Source: Pseudomonas khorasanensis (GTDB lineage: Bacteria; Pseudomonadota; Gammaproteobacteria; Pseudomonadales; Pseudomonadaceae). From it: a stretch of DNA of 64,000 nucleotides. Location: the NCBI RefSeq assembly GCF_014268505.2, contig NZ_JABWQP020000006.1:124001-188000 (forward strand), written 5' to 3'. The notes below the pieces were generated by a model. The model was not told the origin of the DNA, made no database searches, and was given only the letters and a program-made list of their open reading frames with translations. The position numbers and the translations under genes were made by a program. Positions 46,165 to 61,653 of this stretch are shown here, one piece after another (position 1 is the stretch's first letter; each line of letters begins with the position of its first letter).

Positions 46165-46439
46165 TGGGCCAACTGGTAAAGGGTTTCGCCGTCCTTGACC
46201 ATGCCCAGCTCGTGGCGAGCCCGCTCTTCAACGGTTTCCATGCCTTTTTTCAACTCGCTGACTTCAGCGTCCATCACCCGGTTGCGCTCCAGCAGGCCTT
46301 CGTTCTCGGCGTGCTGATCGGCGATCTGCTGTTTCAGCTCGGCGACCTGCGCCAGACTGCCATTGCCCACCCACAGGCGGTACTGCAGACCGGCCAGCAG
46401 CAAGAGCAAAACAAGAAACAACCAGTAAGGACTGCGCAT
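46161..46439 (-). CDS. ftsB: Cell division protein FtsB
   Basis: 92 residues: an N-terminal membrane segment (YWLFLVLLLLLAGLQYRLWVG), then a coiled coil (VAELKQQIADQHAENEGLLERNRV). It acts with FtsL and FtsQ in the divisome. Confidence 0.96.
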   Translation of the reverse strand: MRSPYWLFLVLLLLLAGLQYRLWVGNGSLAQVAELKQQIADQHAENEGLLERNRVMDAEVSELKKGMETVEERARHELGMVKDGETLYQLAQ

Positions 46440-46608
46440 CGAATATCAGGTATCCAGTGAAAAAAGACAGCCACGCCTAATGTTGCAGCATCTGATAGCA
46501 CGAAGCCTGGAAAGGTCCAGGCTTGTGCTTAAGGCATCAGATTAGTGGCAAATCCATCGCTGTCACGACTTTTCCGACACAATCCGGTGTCCTTTGATCA
46601 GGTTTCGC
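46440..46608. other. ftsB-eno intergenic region
   Basis: 169 bases with one hairpin, AAGCCTGG/CCAGGCTT (46503-46524), lacking a T-run. It may be a weak structure in the eno transcript. Confidence 0.4.
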
Positions 46609-47997
<1,389 letters not shown>

Positions 47998-48053
47998 TCA
48001 CGCCCGAGGGCATGAGCGACAAATCGTGCGGTACTTTACCGGAGAATTGAGGT

Positions 48054-50809
<2,756 letters not shown>

Positions 50810-52138
50810 TCAGCTCAAACCTTGATCTTCGTCTGTTGGCTGCCATTGCAATGTCCAGCCTTCATGCACTTGACCATCAAGACCCGGCAGATTCGCCACG
50901 GCGAGCAATTCGTCGCCGCGAAACAGCAGCGGCAATCTGCCACGCACAAAACCCGGCACCGCACGTTCGTTGAGCAGACGCTTGAGGTCACGGCTGCCGC
51001 GCTCGGCCAGGTGCATGACCTCACCGCCCTGTCGATAGGCAATGCGCAACGGCCCGGAGGGATTCTGCCCGAGAAACATGACGCGTCCATTATCAGCCAA
51101 GCGCAGTGCTGACATTGGGGCCTGCCAGTCGGCACCGTTGCCTGGCGCACGCAACCAGTTGCCACTCAGCCACCACACACGACCAGCGCTGCGGTGCAAC
51201 TCGCCATCGGCCAGACGCCAGACTGGTGAGGCGTCGGCGGTGGCATCGCGCAAAGTGTTCCAGCCCGACCAATGGTCCGCATCAGGCAATCGGGTCAACG
51301 GTTCGAGCCAGCAACCAAGGGCATTTCGCTGGCGTGCGGCAGACAGGACCGCCAACGGCGCCAGCTCCAGCGATGGCACGCCCAGCCAGGCGAGGTTATG
51401 AGAGGTTTGGGCCTGCGCCAGATCGATCTGCGCCAACTCATTGAGCAGTCCCTGGGCTTCACGCAGATGCGCGGCACTGCGCGCCATGCTCGCCTGCGCT
51501 TGTGGCCAGCGGTTTCCCAGCAACGGCATGACCTGATGGCGCAAATAGTTTCGGGAGAATTGGTGATCCTGATTGGACGGGTCTTCGATCCAGCGCAACT
51601 GATGAGCCTGAGCGTAACCTTCCAGTTCGGCCCGGCTGACATCCAGTAACGGACGGATCAGCGTGCCCTGCCCCAGTGGCCGTTGCGACGGCATCCCGCC
51701 AAGCCCACGAACACCCGCCCCCCGCAACAGCCGAAACAACAGCGTTTCCGCCTGATCGTCGCGATGGTGACCGGTGAGCAGCACATCGTTGGCCTGCGTC
51801 AGAGCACTGAACGCAGCGTAACGGGCATCCCGCGCCGCCCTCTCCAGGCTCGCCTCCGGTTGCACGGTCACCCGCTCTACCTGCAGCGCAATGCCCAAAG
51901 CGTGGCAGACAGACTGACAATGTTCCGGCCACGCATCAGCCGCAGCTTGAAGGCCATGGTGAATATGGATAGCGCTTAGCGGCGGAAGGGATTCGGTTTT
52001 TGCCTGCGTGACAAGAAGATGCAGAAGAACGGTGGAATCAAGACCACCCGAGAAGGCGATGCGCCAGTGCGTGGCGTGGCGCCAGGGCTCAAGGTTCAGC
52101 AATAAGCGGGAAGGCAAATCAATCGGGGACTGGCCCAT
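50810..52138 (-). CDS. tilS: tRNA(Ile)-lysidine synthetase
   Basis: 442 residues from the ATG at 52138. The PP-loop is IAFSGGLDSTVLLHLL, and ATP/tRNA sites lie in LLTGHHRDDQAETLLFRLLRG. It modifies C34 of tRNA-Ile2. An upstream frame to 52198 lacks a start signal and overlaps a REP repeat. Confidence 0.96.
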   Translation of the reverse strand: MGQSPIDLPSRLLLNLEPWRHATHWRIAFSGGLDSTVLLHLLVTQAKTESLPPLSAIHIHHGLQAAADAWPEHCQSVCHALGIALQVERVTVQPEASLERAARDARYAAFSALTQANDVLLTGHHRDDQAETLLFRLLRGAGVRGLGGMPSQRPLGQGTLIRPLLDVSRAELEGYAQAHQLRWIEDPSNQDHQFSRNYLRHQVMPLLGNRWPQAQASMARSAAHLREAQGLLNELAQIDLAQAQTSHNLAWLGVPSLELAPLAVLSAARQRNALGCWLEPLTRLPDADHWSGWNTLRDATADASPVWRLADGELHRSAGRVWWLSGNWLRAPGNGADWQAPMSALRLADNGRVMFLGQNPSGPLRIAYRQGGEVMHLAERGSRDLKRLLNERAVPGFVRGRLPLLFRGDELLAVANLPGLDGQVHEGWTLQWQPTDEDQGLS

Positions 52139-52159
52139 TTCTGCACCTTCGCCTAAACC

Positions 52160-52253
52160 CCTGTGGGAGCGAGCCTGCTCGCGAAAGCGGTTTAACATTC
52201 AACAGATTCGTCGACTGTCATACCGCTTTCGCGAGCAGGCTCGCTCCAACAGG
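52160..52253. repeat. REP doublet between tilS and accA
   Basis: Two inverted copies (52160-52190 and 52223-52253) with core GGAGCGAGCCTGCTCGCGAA, a common repeat of P. fluorescens group genomes. Each contains its own GAGCCTGCTC hairpin. Confidence 0.9.
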
Positions 52254-52269
52254 GATAATACGCGCCTGA

Positions 52270-53217
52270 TTAGAGACCGTAGCTCATCAAACGATCGTAA
52301 CGGCGCTTCAACAGCGCTTCGTTATCGAATTTTTTCAGCATCGCCAGTTGCGAGCTCAGCTCGGCACGGATCGATGCAGCGGCCGCGGCAGGATCACGGT
52401 GCGCCCCGCCCAGTGGCTCGCTGATCACCTTGTCGACAATGCCCAGGCCTTTCAGGCGCTCGGCGGTGATGCCCATCGCTTCAGCGGCATCGGGTGCTTT
52501 CTCGGCGGTTTTCCACAGGATCGAAGCGCAACCTTCCGGCGAGATCACCGCGTAGGTCGAATATTGCAGCATGTTCAGCTGATCGCAGACGCCGATGGCC
52601 AGTGCGCCGCCGGAACCACCTTCACCGATCACGGTGGCGATGATCGGGGTTTTGAGGCGCGACATCACGCGCAGGTTCCAGGCGATTGCCTCGCTCTGGT
52701 TGCGCTCTTCAGCGTCGATGCCCGGGTAGGCGCCCGGGGTGTCGATGAAGGTCAGGATCGGCATCTTGAAGCGCTCGGCCATTTCCATCAGGCGGCAGGC
52801 CTTGCGGTAGCCTTCCGGACGCGGCATGCCGAAGTTACGGCGCACCTTCTCGCGCACTTCGCGGCCCTTCTGGTGGCCGATGATCATCACCGGCTGATCT
52901 TCCAGACGGGCGATGCCGCCAACGATCGCCGCGTCGTCGGAGAAGTGACGGTCGCCGTGCAGTTCGTCGAACTCGGTGAAGATGTGCTCGATGTAATCCA
53001 GGGTGTACGGGCGTTTCGGGTGACGTGCCAGACGTGCGATCTGCCAGCTGGTCAGCTTGCCGAAGATGTCTTCGGTCAGCGTCTTGCTCTTGTCCTGCAG
53101 GCGGGAGATCTCATCGCCGATATTCAGCGAATTGTCATTACCGACCAAGCGCAACTCTTCGATCTTGGCTTGCAGGTCGGCGATCGGCTGTTCGAAATCT
53201 AGAAAATTCGGGTTCAT
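52270..53217 (-). CDS. accA: Acetyl-CoA carboxylase carboxyltransferase subunit alpha
   Basis: 315 residues from the ATG at 53217 ([20 protein letters not shown]). Conserved [40 protein letters not shown] and [11 protein letters not shown]. It catalyses carboxyl transfer in fatty-acid initiation together with AccD. Confidence 0.98.
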   Translation of the reverse strand: MNPNFLDFEQPIADLQAKIEELRLVGNDNSLNIGDEISRLQDKSKTLTEDIFGKLTSWQIARLARHPKRPYTLDYIEHIFTEFDELHGDRHFSDDAAIVGGIARLEDQPVMIIGHQKGREVREKVRRNFGMPRPEGYRKACRLMEMAERFKMPILTFIDTPGAYPGIDAEERNQSEAIAWNLRVMSRLKTPIIATVIGEGGSGGALAIGVCDQLNMLQYSTYAVISPEGCASILWKTAEKAPDAAEAMGITAERLKGLGIVDKVISEPLGGAHRDPAAAAASIRAELSSQLAMLKKFDNEALLKRRYDRLMSYGL

Positions 53218-53356
53218 AGGCGTCCGTCTTGGGTCGTGTCCCAAATGAGCTTGGGCCGGCCGGTTGTCTATTCGCGCCCTACCTTAAGGGAGAGGCGCGC
53301 TGAGGTCGAGATTAAAAATTCAGGTTGCGGGCAAGCGCAATGATGGCACTTGCCGG

Positions 53357-56300
53357 TCAACGGTATTGGAGGAAGACGTTGTCTCGCCCGAACTGGTCAC
53401 GCAGGGCTTGAATCAAGGCATCCGCCGGGTCGATGCGCCAGGTCTCGCCGAACTGCAGCAAGGTCTTCGCTTCGGGACTGGTGTACTCCATGGTCACCGG
53501 GCACGCGCCGCGATGACGCTTGAGCAGTTCGCCCAACCAGCGTAGCTGATCGCCTTTCAGATCCTGGGTGTGCAACTTCAAGCGCAGGCTTTCAGCCAGA
53601 TTCGTGCGTGCATCTTCCATGCTCATCACCCGCTTGACCCGCAGGCGCAGGCCGCCAGAGAAGTCGTCATTACTGACTTCGCCTTCGACCACCACCATCG
53701 CGTCGGTCTGCAACAGTGACTGCGCGGAGTGAAACGCATCGGCAAACAGCGACGCCTCGATTCGCCCTGAGCGGTCATCGAGGGTGATGAAGCCCATCTT
53801 GTCGCCCTTTTTGTTCTTCATCACCCGCAGGGCAATAATCATCCCGGCCACGGTCTGCGTGTCGCGCGCCGGTTTCAGGTCGATGATGCGCTGACGGGCG
53901 AAACGGCGAATCTCGCCCTCGTACTCGTCAATAGGGTGACCGGTCAGGTACAGGCCCAAGGTGTCTTTTTCACCCTTGAGGCGTTCCTTGAGGGTCAGCT
54001 CCTTTGCCTTGCGATGGCTGGCGTAAACGTCGGCATCTTCCTCGACGAACAAGCCGCCAAACAGGTCGGCGTGGCCGCTGTCGTGGGTGCGTGCAGTCTG
54101 TTCAGCGGCCTTGATCGCCTCCTCCATCGCCGCCAGCAGCACGGCGCGGTTTCGGTCGATGTTGGCTTGATAAGCTTTTTGTTCGTCATGGAAGTACGGA
54201 CCCAGACGATCCAGCGCGCCGCTGCGGATCAGACCGTCGAGGGTGCGCTTGTTGATACGCTTGAGGTCGACGCGTGCGCAGAAATCGAACAGATCCGCGA
54301 ACGGACCGGCCTGACGCGCTTCGGTGATCGCTTCCACCGGGCCTTCGCCGACCCCCTTGATCGCACCGAGACCGTAGACGATGCGGCCATCGTCGTTCAC
54401 CGTGAACTTGAACTCCGAAGTGTTCACGTCCGGCGCGTCGAGACGCAGCTTCATCGTGCGCACTTCCTCGATCAAGGTCACGACCTTGTCGGTGTTGTGC
54501 ATATCCGCAGAGAGCACCGCCGCCATGAACGGCGCCGGGTAGTGAGCCTTCAGCCAAGCGGTCTGATAAGACACCAGACCGTAGGCGGCGGAGTGGGATT
54601 TGTTGAAGCCATAACCGGCGAATTTTTCCACCAGGTCGAAAATGTTACCCGCAAGGTCGGCATCAATGCCGTTGGTCGCGCAACCTTCAATAAAGCCGCC
54701 GCGCTGCTTGGCCATCTCCTCGGGTTTTTTCTTACCCATCGCTCGACGCAGCATGTCCGCGCCGCCGAGTGTGTAGCCGGCCATGACCTGGGCAATCTGC
54801 ATCACCTGTTCCTGATACAGGATGATGCCGTAAGTCGGAGCGAGCACAGGCTTGAGGCCTTCGTACTGGTAATCCGAATGCGGATACGCCAGCTCGGCGC
54901 GCCCGTGTTTACGGTTGATGAAGTCGTCCACCATACCGGACTGCAGCGGGCCCGGACGGAACAGTGCCACCAGTGCGATCAAGTCTTCCAGGCAGTCGGG
55001 CTTGAGCTTTTTGATGAGCTCTTTCATGCCTCGGGATTCAAGCTGGAACACCGCAGTGGTTTCGGCTTTTTGCAGCAGCGAGTAAGTCGGCTTGTCGTCG
55101 AGCGGGATAAACGCGATATCCAGCGGCGGCTCGTTGACCTTGGCGCGATCACGGTTAATCGTTTTCAGCGCCCAGTCGATGATCGTCAGGGTGCGCAGAC
55201 CGAGGAAGTCGAACTTCACCAGGCCCGCCGCCTCGACGTCGTCCTTGTCGAACTGGGTCACCAGACCGTCACCGGCCTCGTCGCAATAGATCGGCGAAAA
55301 GTCGGTCAGCTTGGTCGGCGCGATAACCACGCCACCGGCGTGTTTACCGACGTTACGCACGACGCCTTCGAGCTTGCGCGCCATCTCCCAGATTTCCGCG
55401 GCCTCTTCATCGACCTTGATGAAGTCGCGCAGGATCTCTTCCTGCTCGTAGGCTTTCTCCAGGGTCATGCCGACTTCGAACGGAATCATCTTCGACAGGC
55501 GATCCGCCAGGCCATAGGACTTGCCCTGCACCCGCGCCACGTCGCGCACCACAGCCTTGGCGGCCATGGAACCGAACGTGATGATCTGGCTTACCGCGTT
55601 GCGGCCGTACTTCTCGGCCACGTAGTCGATTACCCGGTCACGGCCGTCCATGCAGAAGTCGACGTCGAAGTCGGGCATCGAAACCCGTTCCGGGTTAAGA
55701 AAACGTTCGAACAGCAGATCGTATTCCAGCGGATCGAGGTCGGTGATCTTCTGTACGTAAGCCACCAGCGAACCAGCACCCGACCCACGGCCAGGACCTA
55801 CCGGCACGCCGTTATTCTTGGCCCACTGGATGAAGTCCATCACGATCAGGAAGTAACCGGGAAAGCCCATCTGGATGATGATATCCAGCTCGAAATTCAA
55901 CCGGTCGACATAGACCTGACGCTTGGCCTCGTAATCTTCGGTGGTGTCCTTGGGCAGCAGCACCGCCAGGCGTTCTTCGAGCCCTTCGAAGGAGACCTTG
56001 CGGAAATATTCGTCGATGGTCATGCCATCGGGAATCGGGAAATTGGGCAAGAAGTGCGTGCCCAGTTTCACGTCGATGTTGCAGCGCTTGGCGATCTCGA
56101 CAGTGTTTTCGATCGCGTCGGGAATGTCGCTGAACAGCTCGATCATTTCCTCGGCGCTTTTCAGGTACTGCTGATCGCTGTAGTTCTTCGAACGCCGCGG
56201 ATCGTCGAGGGCGCGGCCCTCACCGATGCATACGCGGGTTTCGTGAGCGGCGAAGTCTTCCTGCTTGATGAATCGCACATCGTTGGTCGCGACCAGAGGC

Positions 56301-56878
56301 GCTCCGAGCTTGTCGGCCAGGGCTACGGCGCCGTGCAATTGCTCTTCATCGTTCGGGCGGTTGGTGCGCTGGATCTCCAGGTAGAAACGATCCGGGAACA
56401 CGGCCATCCATTCGCGCGCCAGGGCTTCGGCTTCCGCCGGATTGCCGCCGATCATGGCCATGCCGATCTCGCCTTCTTTGGCGGCGGACAGCATGATCAA
56501 GCCTTCGCTGGCCTCGGCCACCCATTCGCGCTCGACGATCACCATGCCGTTGCGCTGACCTTCGATGAAGCCGCGAGAGATCAATTCGGTGAGGTTGCGA
56601 TAACCCTGAGCGTTCATCACCAGTAGGCTGATGCGGCTCAGCGGCGCGTCCGGGTCCTTGTTCGCCAGCCACAGGTCAGCGCCGCAGATCGGCTTGATGC
56701 CAGCACCCATGGCATTTTTATAGAACTTGACCAGGGAACACATGTTGTTCTGATCGGTGACCGCTACCGCCGGCATGTTCAGCGCGGTCAGGGCCTTGAC
56801 CAGTGGCTTGATCCGCACCAGCCCGTCGACCAGGGAGTATTCAGTGTGCAGGCGTAGATGAACGAATGAAGCCGGCAT
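53357..56878 (-). CDS. dnaE: DNA polymerase III alpha subunit
   Basis: 1173 residues, family length. PHP domain at the start ([21 protein letters not shown]). The catalytic aspartates lie in [20 protein letters not shown] (about residue 400). HhH/OB parts are at the C-terminus. It is the replicative polymerase subunit. It lies 76 bases after rnhB. Confidence 0.98.
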   Translation of the reverse strand: MPASFVHLRLHTEYSLVDGLVRIKPLVKALTALNMPAVAVTDQNNMCSLVKFYKNAMGAGIKPICGADLWLANKDPDAPLSRISLLVMNAQGYRNLTELISRGFIEGQRNGMVIVEREWVAEASEGLIMLSAAKEGEIGMAMIGGNPAEAEALAREWMAVFPDRFYLEIQRTNRPNDEEQLHGAVALADKLGAPLVATNDVRFIKQEDFAAHETRVCIGEGRALDDPRRSKNYSDQQYLKSAEEMIELFSDIPDAIENTVEIAKRCNIDVKLGTHFLPNFPIPDGMTIDEYFRKVSFEGLEERLAVLLPKDTTEDYEAKRQVYVDRLNFELDIIIQMGFPGYFLIVMDFIQWAKNNGVPVGPGRGSGAGSLVAYVQKITDLDPLEYDLLFERFLNPERVSMPDFDVDFCMDGRDRVIDYVAEKYGRNAVSQIITFGSMAAKAVVRDVARVQGKSYGLADRLSKMIPFEVGMTLEKAYEQEEILRDFIKVDEEAAEIWEMARKLEGVVRNVGKHAGGVVIAPTKLTDFSPIYCDEAGDGLVTQFDKDDVEAAGLVKFDFLGLRTLTIIDWALKTINRDRAKVNEPPLDIAFIPLDDKPTYSLLQKAETTAVFQLESRGMKELIKKLKPDCLEDLIALVALFRPGPLQSGMVDDFINRKHGRAELAYPHSDYQYEGLKPVLAPTYGIILYQEQVMQIAQVMAGYTLGGADMLRRAMGKKKPEEMAKQRGGFIEGCATNGIDADLAGNIFDLVEKFAGYGFNKSHSAAYGLVSYQTAWLKAHYPAPFMAAVLSADMHNTDKVVTLIEEVRTMKLRLDAPDVNTSEFKFTVNDDGRIVYGLGAIKGVGEGPVEAITEARQAGPFADLFDFCARVDLKRINKRTLDGLIRSGALDRLGPYFHDEQKAYQANIDRNRAVLLAAMEEAIKAAEQTARTHDSGHADLFGGLFVEEDADVYASHRKAKELTLKERLKGEKDTLGLYLTGHPIDEYEGEIRRFARQRIIDLKPARDTQTVAGMIIALRVMKNKKGDKMGFITLDDRSGRIEASLFADAFHSAQSLLQTDAMVVVEGEVSNDDFSGGLRLRVKRVMSMEDARTNLAESLRLKLHTQDLKGDQLRWLGELLKRHRGACPVTMEYTSPEAKTLLQFGETWRIDPADALIQALRDQFGRDNVFLQYR

Positions 56879-56908
56879 AGTGATCCTGTCCAGTTACATA
56901 GAGACAAC

Positions 56909-56932
56909 GAGGCCCGGATTGTACCGGGCCTC
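56909..56932. other. Hairpin between rnhB and dnaE
   Basis: GAGGCCCGG-ATTGTA-CCGGGCCTC, a perfect 9-bp stem without a T-run. It may attenuate or protect the operon mRNA. Confidence 0.6.
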
Positions 56933-56954
56933 GAATAAAACATCAGCCTTGCGC

Positions 56955-57596
56955 CTAAACCTGCGTCAGGCTTTCCAGCGCCTCGTAAGCCAGGCGTACC
57001 GGGGCGAACGAGCGGCGATGGATCGGCGTCGGACCGAGCCGCGCCAGTGCTTCCAGATGAACGGACGTCGGATAGCCTTTATGGCCGCCGATGCCGTAGC
57101 CCGGGTAGATCAATTCGAATGCAGCCATTTCCCGATCCCGACTGACCTTGGCCAGGATCGACGCCGCCGCAATCGCCGGCACCTTGCCGTCACCCTGTAT
57201 CACGGCCTCGGCGCGCATCGGCAGTTGCGGGCAGCGGTTGCCATCGATCATCGCCAGTTTTGGCTGAATGTGCAGCCCGGCCACGGCGCGTTGCATGGCC
57301 AGCATGGTCGCGTGGAGGATGTTGAGTTCGTCGATTTCTTCGACTTCGGCGCGGGCGATGCACCAGCTCAGCGACTTTTCGATGATTTCTTCGTAGAGCT
57401 TTTCGCGCTTGGCCTCGGTGAGTTTCTTCGAGTCGTCGAGACCCAGAATCGGCCGGTTCGGATCAAGAATCACTGCCGCCGTCACCACCGCACCGCACAG
57501 TGGGCCGCGACCGACTTCATCGACGCCGGCGACCAATTGTTCAACGTCAGCCACCAAGGTGAAATCGAGACCCATCTGCATGCTTGTCTTGCTCAT
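56955..57596 (-). CDS. rnhB: Ribonuclease HII
   Basis: 213 residues from the ATG at 57596, which overlaps the lpxB stop as ATGA. An ATG at 57581 is the shorter option. The [10 protein letters not shown] motif and [17 protein letters not shown] are present. It removes ribonucleotides from DNA. Confidence 0.96.
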   Translation of the reverse strand: MSKTSMQMGLDFTLVADVEQLVAGVDEVGRGPLCGAVVTAAVILDPNRPILGLDDSKKLTEAKREKLYEEIIEKSLSWCIARAEVEEIDELNILHATMLAMQRAVAGLHIQPKLAMIDGNRCPQLPMRAEAVIQGDGKVPAIAAASILAKVSRDREMAAFELIYPGYGIGGHKGYPTSVHLEALARLGPTPIHRRSFAPVRLAYEALESLTQV

Positions 57597-58723
57597 TGTT
57601 TTTTGCCGATCAGGTTAAGGACGGCGTCCGCCGCCTGATTCGAGGCATCGCGCCGCAACGTGCGGTGGATCTCGTCAAAGCCCCGGGTCTGCTCCTCGCC
57701 GCCTTCGATCAGCGGCGACAAGGTCTGCGCCAAGGCTTCGACAGTCGCATCATCCTGCAACAGTTCCGGTACGAGCAAGCGCTGGGCCAGCAAGTTGGGC
57801 AACGACACGTACGGGCTCTTGACCATGCGCTTGAGGATCCAGAACGTCAGCGGCGCCAATCGATACGCCACCACCATCGGCCGCTTGTACAGCAGCGCTT
57901 CAAGGGTAGCGGTGCCGGAAGCGATCAGCACGGCGTTGCACGCGGCGAGAGCCAGGTGGGATTTGCCGTCGAGCAAGGTCACTGGCAAATCACGCCCGGT
58001 GAGCAACGCTTCAAGTTGCACCCGGCGTTCCGGATTCGCACAGGGTATGACAAAACGCACGCCCGGGCGCATGGCCCGCAGACGTTCGGCAGTGTCGAGG
58101 AACAGCGCACCCAGGCGACTGACTTCACCGCCACGGCTGCCCGGCATCAGGGCCACCAGCGGCCCGTCGGGCAAACCCAACTCGGCACGTGCGGCGGCGC
58201 GATCGGCCTCCAGCGGAATGGTGTCGGCCAAGGTGTGGCCGACGAATCGCACCGGTACGCCCTTCTCTTCGTAGAACTTCGCTTCGAACGGCAACAAGGT
58301 GAGCATCAGGTCGCAACCTTCGCGAATCTTCAGCACACGCTTCTGCCGCCATGCCCACACCGATGGGCTGACGTAATGCACGGTTTTGATCCCGGCCTGA
58401 CGCAGCTTGAGTTCGATATTGAGGGTGAAGTCCGGCGCGTCGATACCGATAAACACGTCCGGCTTCGCGGCGATCAGCGTGGCGATCAGGTCCTTGCGGC
58501 GCTTGAGCAATTCACGCAGCCGACCCAGGACTTCCACCAGACCCATGACCGACAAACGCTCCATGGGAAAGTAGGAGGTCAGCCCCTCGGCCTGCATCAG
58601 CGGACCGCCGACACCGATGAACTCGACCGCAGGATGCTGAGCCTTGAGCGCACGCATGAGGCCGGCGCCAAGAATGTCGCCGGAAGCCTCCCCCGCCACC
58701 AGCGCAATACGCAGACTGGCCAT
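57593..58723 (-). CDS. lpxB: Lipid-A-disaccharide synthase
   Basis: 376 residues, starting [23 protein letters not shown]. It has [10 protein letters not shown] and [21 protein letters not shown], typical of LpxB. It joins UDP-diacylglucosamine and lipid X. Two bases follow lpxA. Confidence 0.97.
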   Translation of the reverse strand: MASLRIALVAGEASGDILGAGLMRALKAQHPAVEFIGVGGPLMQAEGLTSYFPMERLSVMGLVEVLGRLRELLKRRKDLIATLIAAKPDVFIGIDAPDFTLNIELKLRQAGIKTVHYVSPSVWAWRQKRVLKIREGCDLMLTLLPFEAKFYEEKGVPVRFVGHTLADTIPLEADRAAARAELGLPDGPLVALMPGSRGGEVSRLGALFLDTAERLRAMRPGVRFVIPCANPERRVQLEALLTGRDLPVTLLDGKSHLALAACNAVLIASGTATLEALLYKRPMVVAYRLAPLTFWILKRMVKSPYVSLPNLLAQRLLVPELLQDDATVEALAQTLSPLIEGGEEQTRGFDEIHRTLRRDASNQAADAVLNLIGKKQ

Positions 58724-58725
58724 GA

Positions 58726-59502
58726 TCAGCGGGTGATGCCGCGGGTCGACGACTGGATGGAGTCACGAAATATCGCGACTTCCGGGAACTGTGTGGCGGT
58801 ATCGACCAATTCGGCCAATGCCTGCTCAACCGTCAGCCCTTGGCGATACACCGTTTTGTACGCACGGCGCAGCGCGTGAATGGCGTCTTCGCTGAATCCG
58901 CGTCGGCGCATGCCCTCGAAGTTCATGCTGCGCGCTTCGGCGGGGTTGCCGAAAACGGTAACGAACGCCGGAACGTCCTTGCCGATCGCCGTGCCCATGC
59001 CGGAAAAACTGTGGGCGCCAATGTGGCAGTACTGATGCACCAGGGTAAACCCGGAAAGGATCGCCCAATCGTCAACGTGTACATGCCCTGCCAACGCAGT
59101 GTTGTTGACCAGGATGCAGTGGTTGCCGATGACGCTGTCGTGGCCGATGTGGGCATAGGCCATGATCAGGTTGTGATCACCCAGCGTGGTTTCCGAACGG
59201 TCCTGAACAGTGCCACGATGAATCGTCACGCCTTCGCGGATGACGTTGTGATCACCGATCACCAGGCGGGTTTCCTCGCCTTTGTACTTCAAATCGGGGG
59301 TGTCCTCGCCTACCGAAGAAAACTGGTAGATGCGATTGTGTTTACCAATGAGGGTCGGGCCCTTGAGGATCACATGCGGCCCGATCACGGTACCCTCGCC
59401 GATTTCCACACCTGCGCCGATGATCGACCACGGGCCGACCTCGACGCCGTCAGCCAGTACGGCGGACGGATCGATGATTGCGCGAGGGTCAATCAAACTC
59501 AT
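58726..59502 (-). CDS. lpxA: UDP-N-acetylglucosamine acyltransferase LpxA
   Basis: 258 residues from the ATG at 59502, overlapping the fabZ stop as ATGA. Left-handed beta-helix hexapeptide repeats ([15 protein letters not shown] and following); the catalytic His is in [23 protein letters not shown]. It performs the first committed acylation of lipid A. Confidence 0.97.
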   Translation of the reverse strand: MSLIDPRAIIDPSAVLADGVEVGPWSIIGAGVEIGEGTVIGPHVILKGPTLIGKHNRIYQFSSVGEDTPDLKYKGEETRLVIGDHNVIREGVTIHRGTVQDRSETTLGDHNLIMAYAHIGHDSVIGNHCILVNNTALAGHVHVDDWAILSGFTLVHQYCHIGAHSFSGMGTAIGKDVPAFVTVFGNPAEARSMNFEGMRRRGFSEDAIHALRRAYKTVYRQGLTVEQALAELVDTATQFPEVAIFRDSIQSSTRGITR

Positions 59503-59939
59503 ACTTTTTGTTCCGCGCAGATGATCTCGGCCGAGCAGACCGGTTTGCCATCGACCGAAGCCTGGCATTCAAACTTCCAGATCTTGCGCTTGCAGCTGAT
59601 GAAGGTCGCTTCAAGGATCAACTGGTCGCCCGGCTTGACTGGCTGGCGAAAGCGCAGCTTGTCGGAACCGACGAAGTAGTAAAGGGTGCCATCAGCCGGT
59701 TTGACGTCGAGCATTTTGAAACCGAGGATCCCGGCAGCCTGAGCCATTGCTTCGATGATCAGCACGCCCGGCATGATTGGATGCGCAGGAAAATGACCAT
59801 TGAAGAACGGTTCATTGATGCTGACATTCTTGTAGGCGCGAATTCGCTTGCCTTCAGTGTCCAGTTCCACCACCCGGTCCACCAGCAGGAACGGGTAACG
59901 GTGAGGCAGGTATTCGCGAATCTCGTTGATGTCCATCAT
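59499..59939 (-). CDS. fabZ: 3-hydroxyacyl-ACP dehydratase FabZ
   Basis: 146 residues. Hotdog fold with catalytic His in [23 protein letters not shown], preceded by [14 protein letters not shown]. It dehydrates 3-hydroxyacyl-ACP. It lies in the lpxD-fabZ-lpxA-lpxB cluster, sharing the acyl-ACP pool with lipid A synthesis. Confidence 0.98.
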   Translation of the reverse strand: MMDINEIREYLPHRYPFLLVDRVVELDTEGKRIRAYKNVSINEPFFNGHFPAHPIMPGVLIIEAMAQAAGILGFKMLDVKPADGTLYYFVGSDKLRFRQPVKPGDQLILEATFISCKRKIWKFECQASVDGKPVCSAEIICAEQKV

Positions 59940-60045
59940 TTCAGGGGAAAGCCTATGTAAAGATTGGGAGCGCGACTGACGCGCACTCCTCTAGCAAATC
60001 AAGGAGGCAGTCTAGAGGCTGTGCACACTTGATATGGAAATGGTA

Positions 60046-61101
60046 TCAGCCATCAGATGAAGCATTGCCGCCAGGGGTCACTTCCCCTACGCGCTTTTCC
60101 AGCTGTTTCAGCCGTCGCGCGATGTCGTCGAGCTGACGGATGCGGGCCGCGCTTTTGCGCCATTCGGCCGCCGGTTGCATGGCTGTACCGGAAGAATAGG
60201 CACCCGGCTCGGTAATCGAGTGGGTCACCATGGTCATCCCGGTCAGGAAAACGTTGTCACAAATATCAATGTGGCCAACCAGACCAACGCCACCGGCGAG
60301 CATGCAGTGCTTGCCGATTTTGGTGCTGCCGGAGATGCCGACACACGCCGCCATGGCGGTGTGGTCACCGACCTGGACGTTGTGGGCAATCTGGATCTGG
60401 TTGTCGAGCTTGACGCCATTGCCGATCACGGTATCGGCCAACGCGCCACGGTCGATCGCGGTGTTCACGCCAATCTCGACATCGTCGCCGATGGTCACAC
60501 CACCGATCTGTGCGATTTTCTGCCAGACGCCTTTTTCGTTGGCGAAGCCAAAACCCTCACCGCCGATCACCGCGCCGGACTGAATCACCACGCGTTTGCC
60601 GATCCGCACGTCGTGATACAGCGTGACCCGCGGAGCGAGCCAGCCGCCCTCGCCGATCTCGCTACGAGCGCCGATGAAGCAATGCGCGCCGAGCGTCACC
60701 TGTGCAGCGATGCGCGCACCGGCTTCGATCACCACGAACGGGCCGATGCTGGCGCTTGGATCAACCACTGCGTCCGCTGCGATGACCGCGCTCGGATGAA
60801 TGCCGCCCGGGGCTTTCGGCTTGGGATCGAACAGATGCGAGATACGTGCGTAAGCCAGATAAGGATCCGGCACCACCAAAGCATTACCGGCAAAACCTTC
60901 GGCGTCAGCTTCCTTGAGCAGCAATGCAGCTGCCTGCGAACCGGCCAGGTATTTGCGGTATTGAGGATTTGCCAGAAAGCTCAACTGAGCTGGGCCAGCC
61001 TCTTGCAAAGTGGCTAGCCCAGTAATTTGCTTCTCGGGGTCGCCACGCAGGGTGGCGCCGAGGTGCTCGGCCAACTGGCCGAGCTTGATAGTCACGGTCA
61101 T
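60046..61101 (-). CDS. lpxD: UDP-3-O-acylglucosamine N-acyltransferase LpxD
   Basis: 351 residues. N-terminal uridine-binding domain, then hexapeptide repeats ([30 protein letters not shown]), with the catalytic His in [11 protein letters not shown]. It adds the second acyl chain of lipid A. The gap to skp is 3 bases. Confidence 0.97.
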   Translation of the reverse strand: MTVTIKLGQLAEHLGATLRGDPEKQITGLATLQEAGPAQLSFLANPQYRKYLAGSQAAALLLKEADAEGFAGNALVVPDPYLAYARISHLFDPKPKAPGGIHPSAVIAADAVVDPSASIGPFVVIEAGARIAAQVTLGAHCFIGARSEIGEGGWLAPRVTLYHDVRIGKRVVIQSGAVIGGEGFGFANEKGVWQKIAQIGGVTIGDDVEIGVNTAIDRGALADTVIGNGVKLDNQIQIAHNVQVGDHTAMAACVGISGSTKIGKHCMLAGGVGLVGHIDICDNVFLTGMTMVTHSITEPGAYSSGTAMQPAAEWRKSAARIRQLDDIARRLKQLEKRVGEVTPGGNASSDG

Positions 61102-61104
61102 GGG

Positions 61105-61608
61105 TTACTTCAGCTGATTCATGCGCTCGATAACCTGGCGCGTGATGTCGTACTGAGGTTTGACATCGATGACTGCGCCACGCTCGAATACCAGGTCAAA
61201 ACCACCTTTCTTGATGACTTCTTCCACAGCGCTGTCCAGTTTTGGCTTCAGCTGCTTGAGCATTTCACGGTCGGCAACGGCTTTGGCTTCGTTCAGTTCC
61301 TTGGACTGGAACTGGAAGTCACGGGCCTTTTGCTTGAATTCCAGCTCGAGACGCTCACGCTCGCCCTGCTGCATCTTGTCGCCACCGGCCATCAGGCGGT
61401 CCTGAATGCCTTTGGCGCTGCTTTCCAGGGTTTTCAGCTTGGTCAGTTGCGGACCGAACTTCTTCTCGGCATCCACGGCGTATTTCTTGGCCGCATCGGA
61501 TTCCAGCAATGCCATTTGATAATTCAGCACGGCAATTTTCATGTCGGCAAACGCCGGGCCTGCCACCAGTAAGGAGGCGAGGAGAACCAATTGAGTCAAC
61601 TTACGCAC
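61105..61608 (-). CDS. skp: Periplasmic chaperone Skp/OmpH
   Basis: 167 residues: a Sec signal peptide (MRKLTQLVLLASLLVAGPAFA, cut after AFA), then a basic/acidic coiled-coil arm domain. It holds unfolded outer-membrane proteins and delivers them to BamA, encoded just upstream. Confidence 0.95.
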   Translation of the reverse strand: MRKLTQLVLLASLLVAGPAFADMKIAVLNYQMALLESDAAKKYAVDAEKKFGPQLTKLKTLESSAKGIQDRLMAGGDKMQQGERERLELEFKQKARDFQFQSKELNEAKAVADREMLKQLKPKLDSAVEEVIKKGGFDLVFERGAVIDVKPQYDITRQVIERMNQLK

Positions 61609-61653
61609 GATGCACTCCTACAAAATCCATTGTCGTTATCTAGGGTCAGACGC

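Noticed and set aside
46503..46524. eno terminator
   Set aside because: The AAGCCTGG/CCAGGCTT hairpin lacks a T-run on the eno strand; listed only as a hairpin.
53936..56626. Long plus-strand open frame opposite dnaE (about 900 codons)
   Set aside because: High G+C shadow of dnaE: no family resemblance, no ribosome binding site, and composition of the antisense frame. Similar shadows occur opposite eno, pyrG, accA and the head genes.
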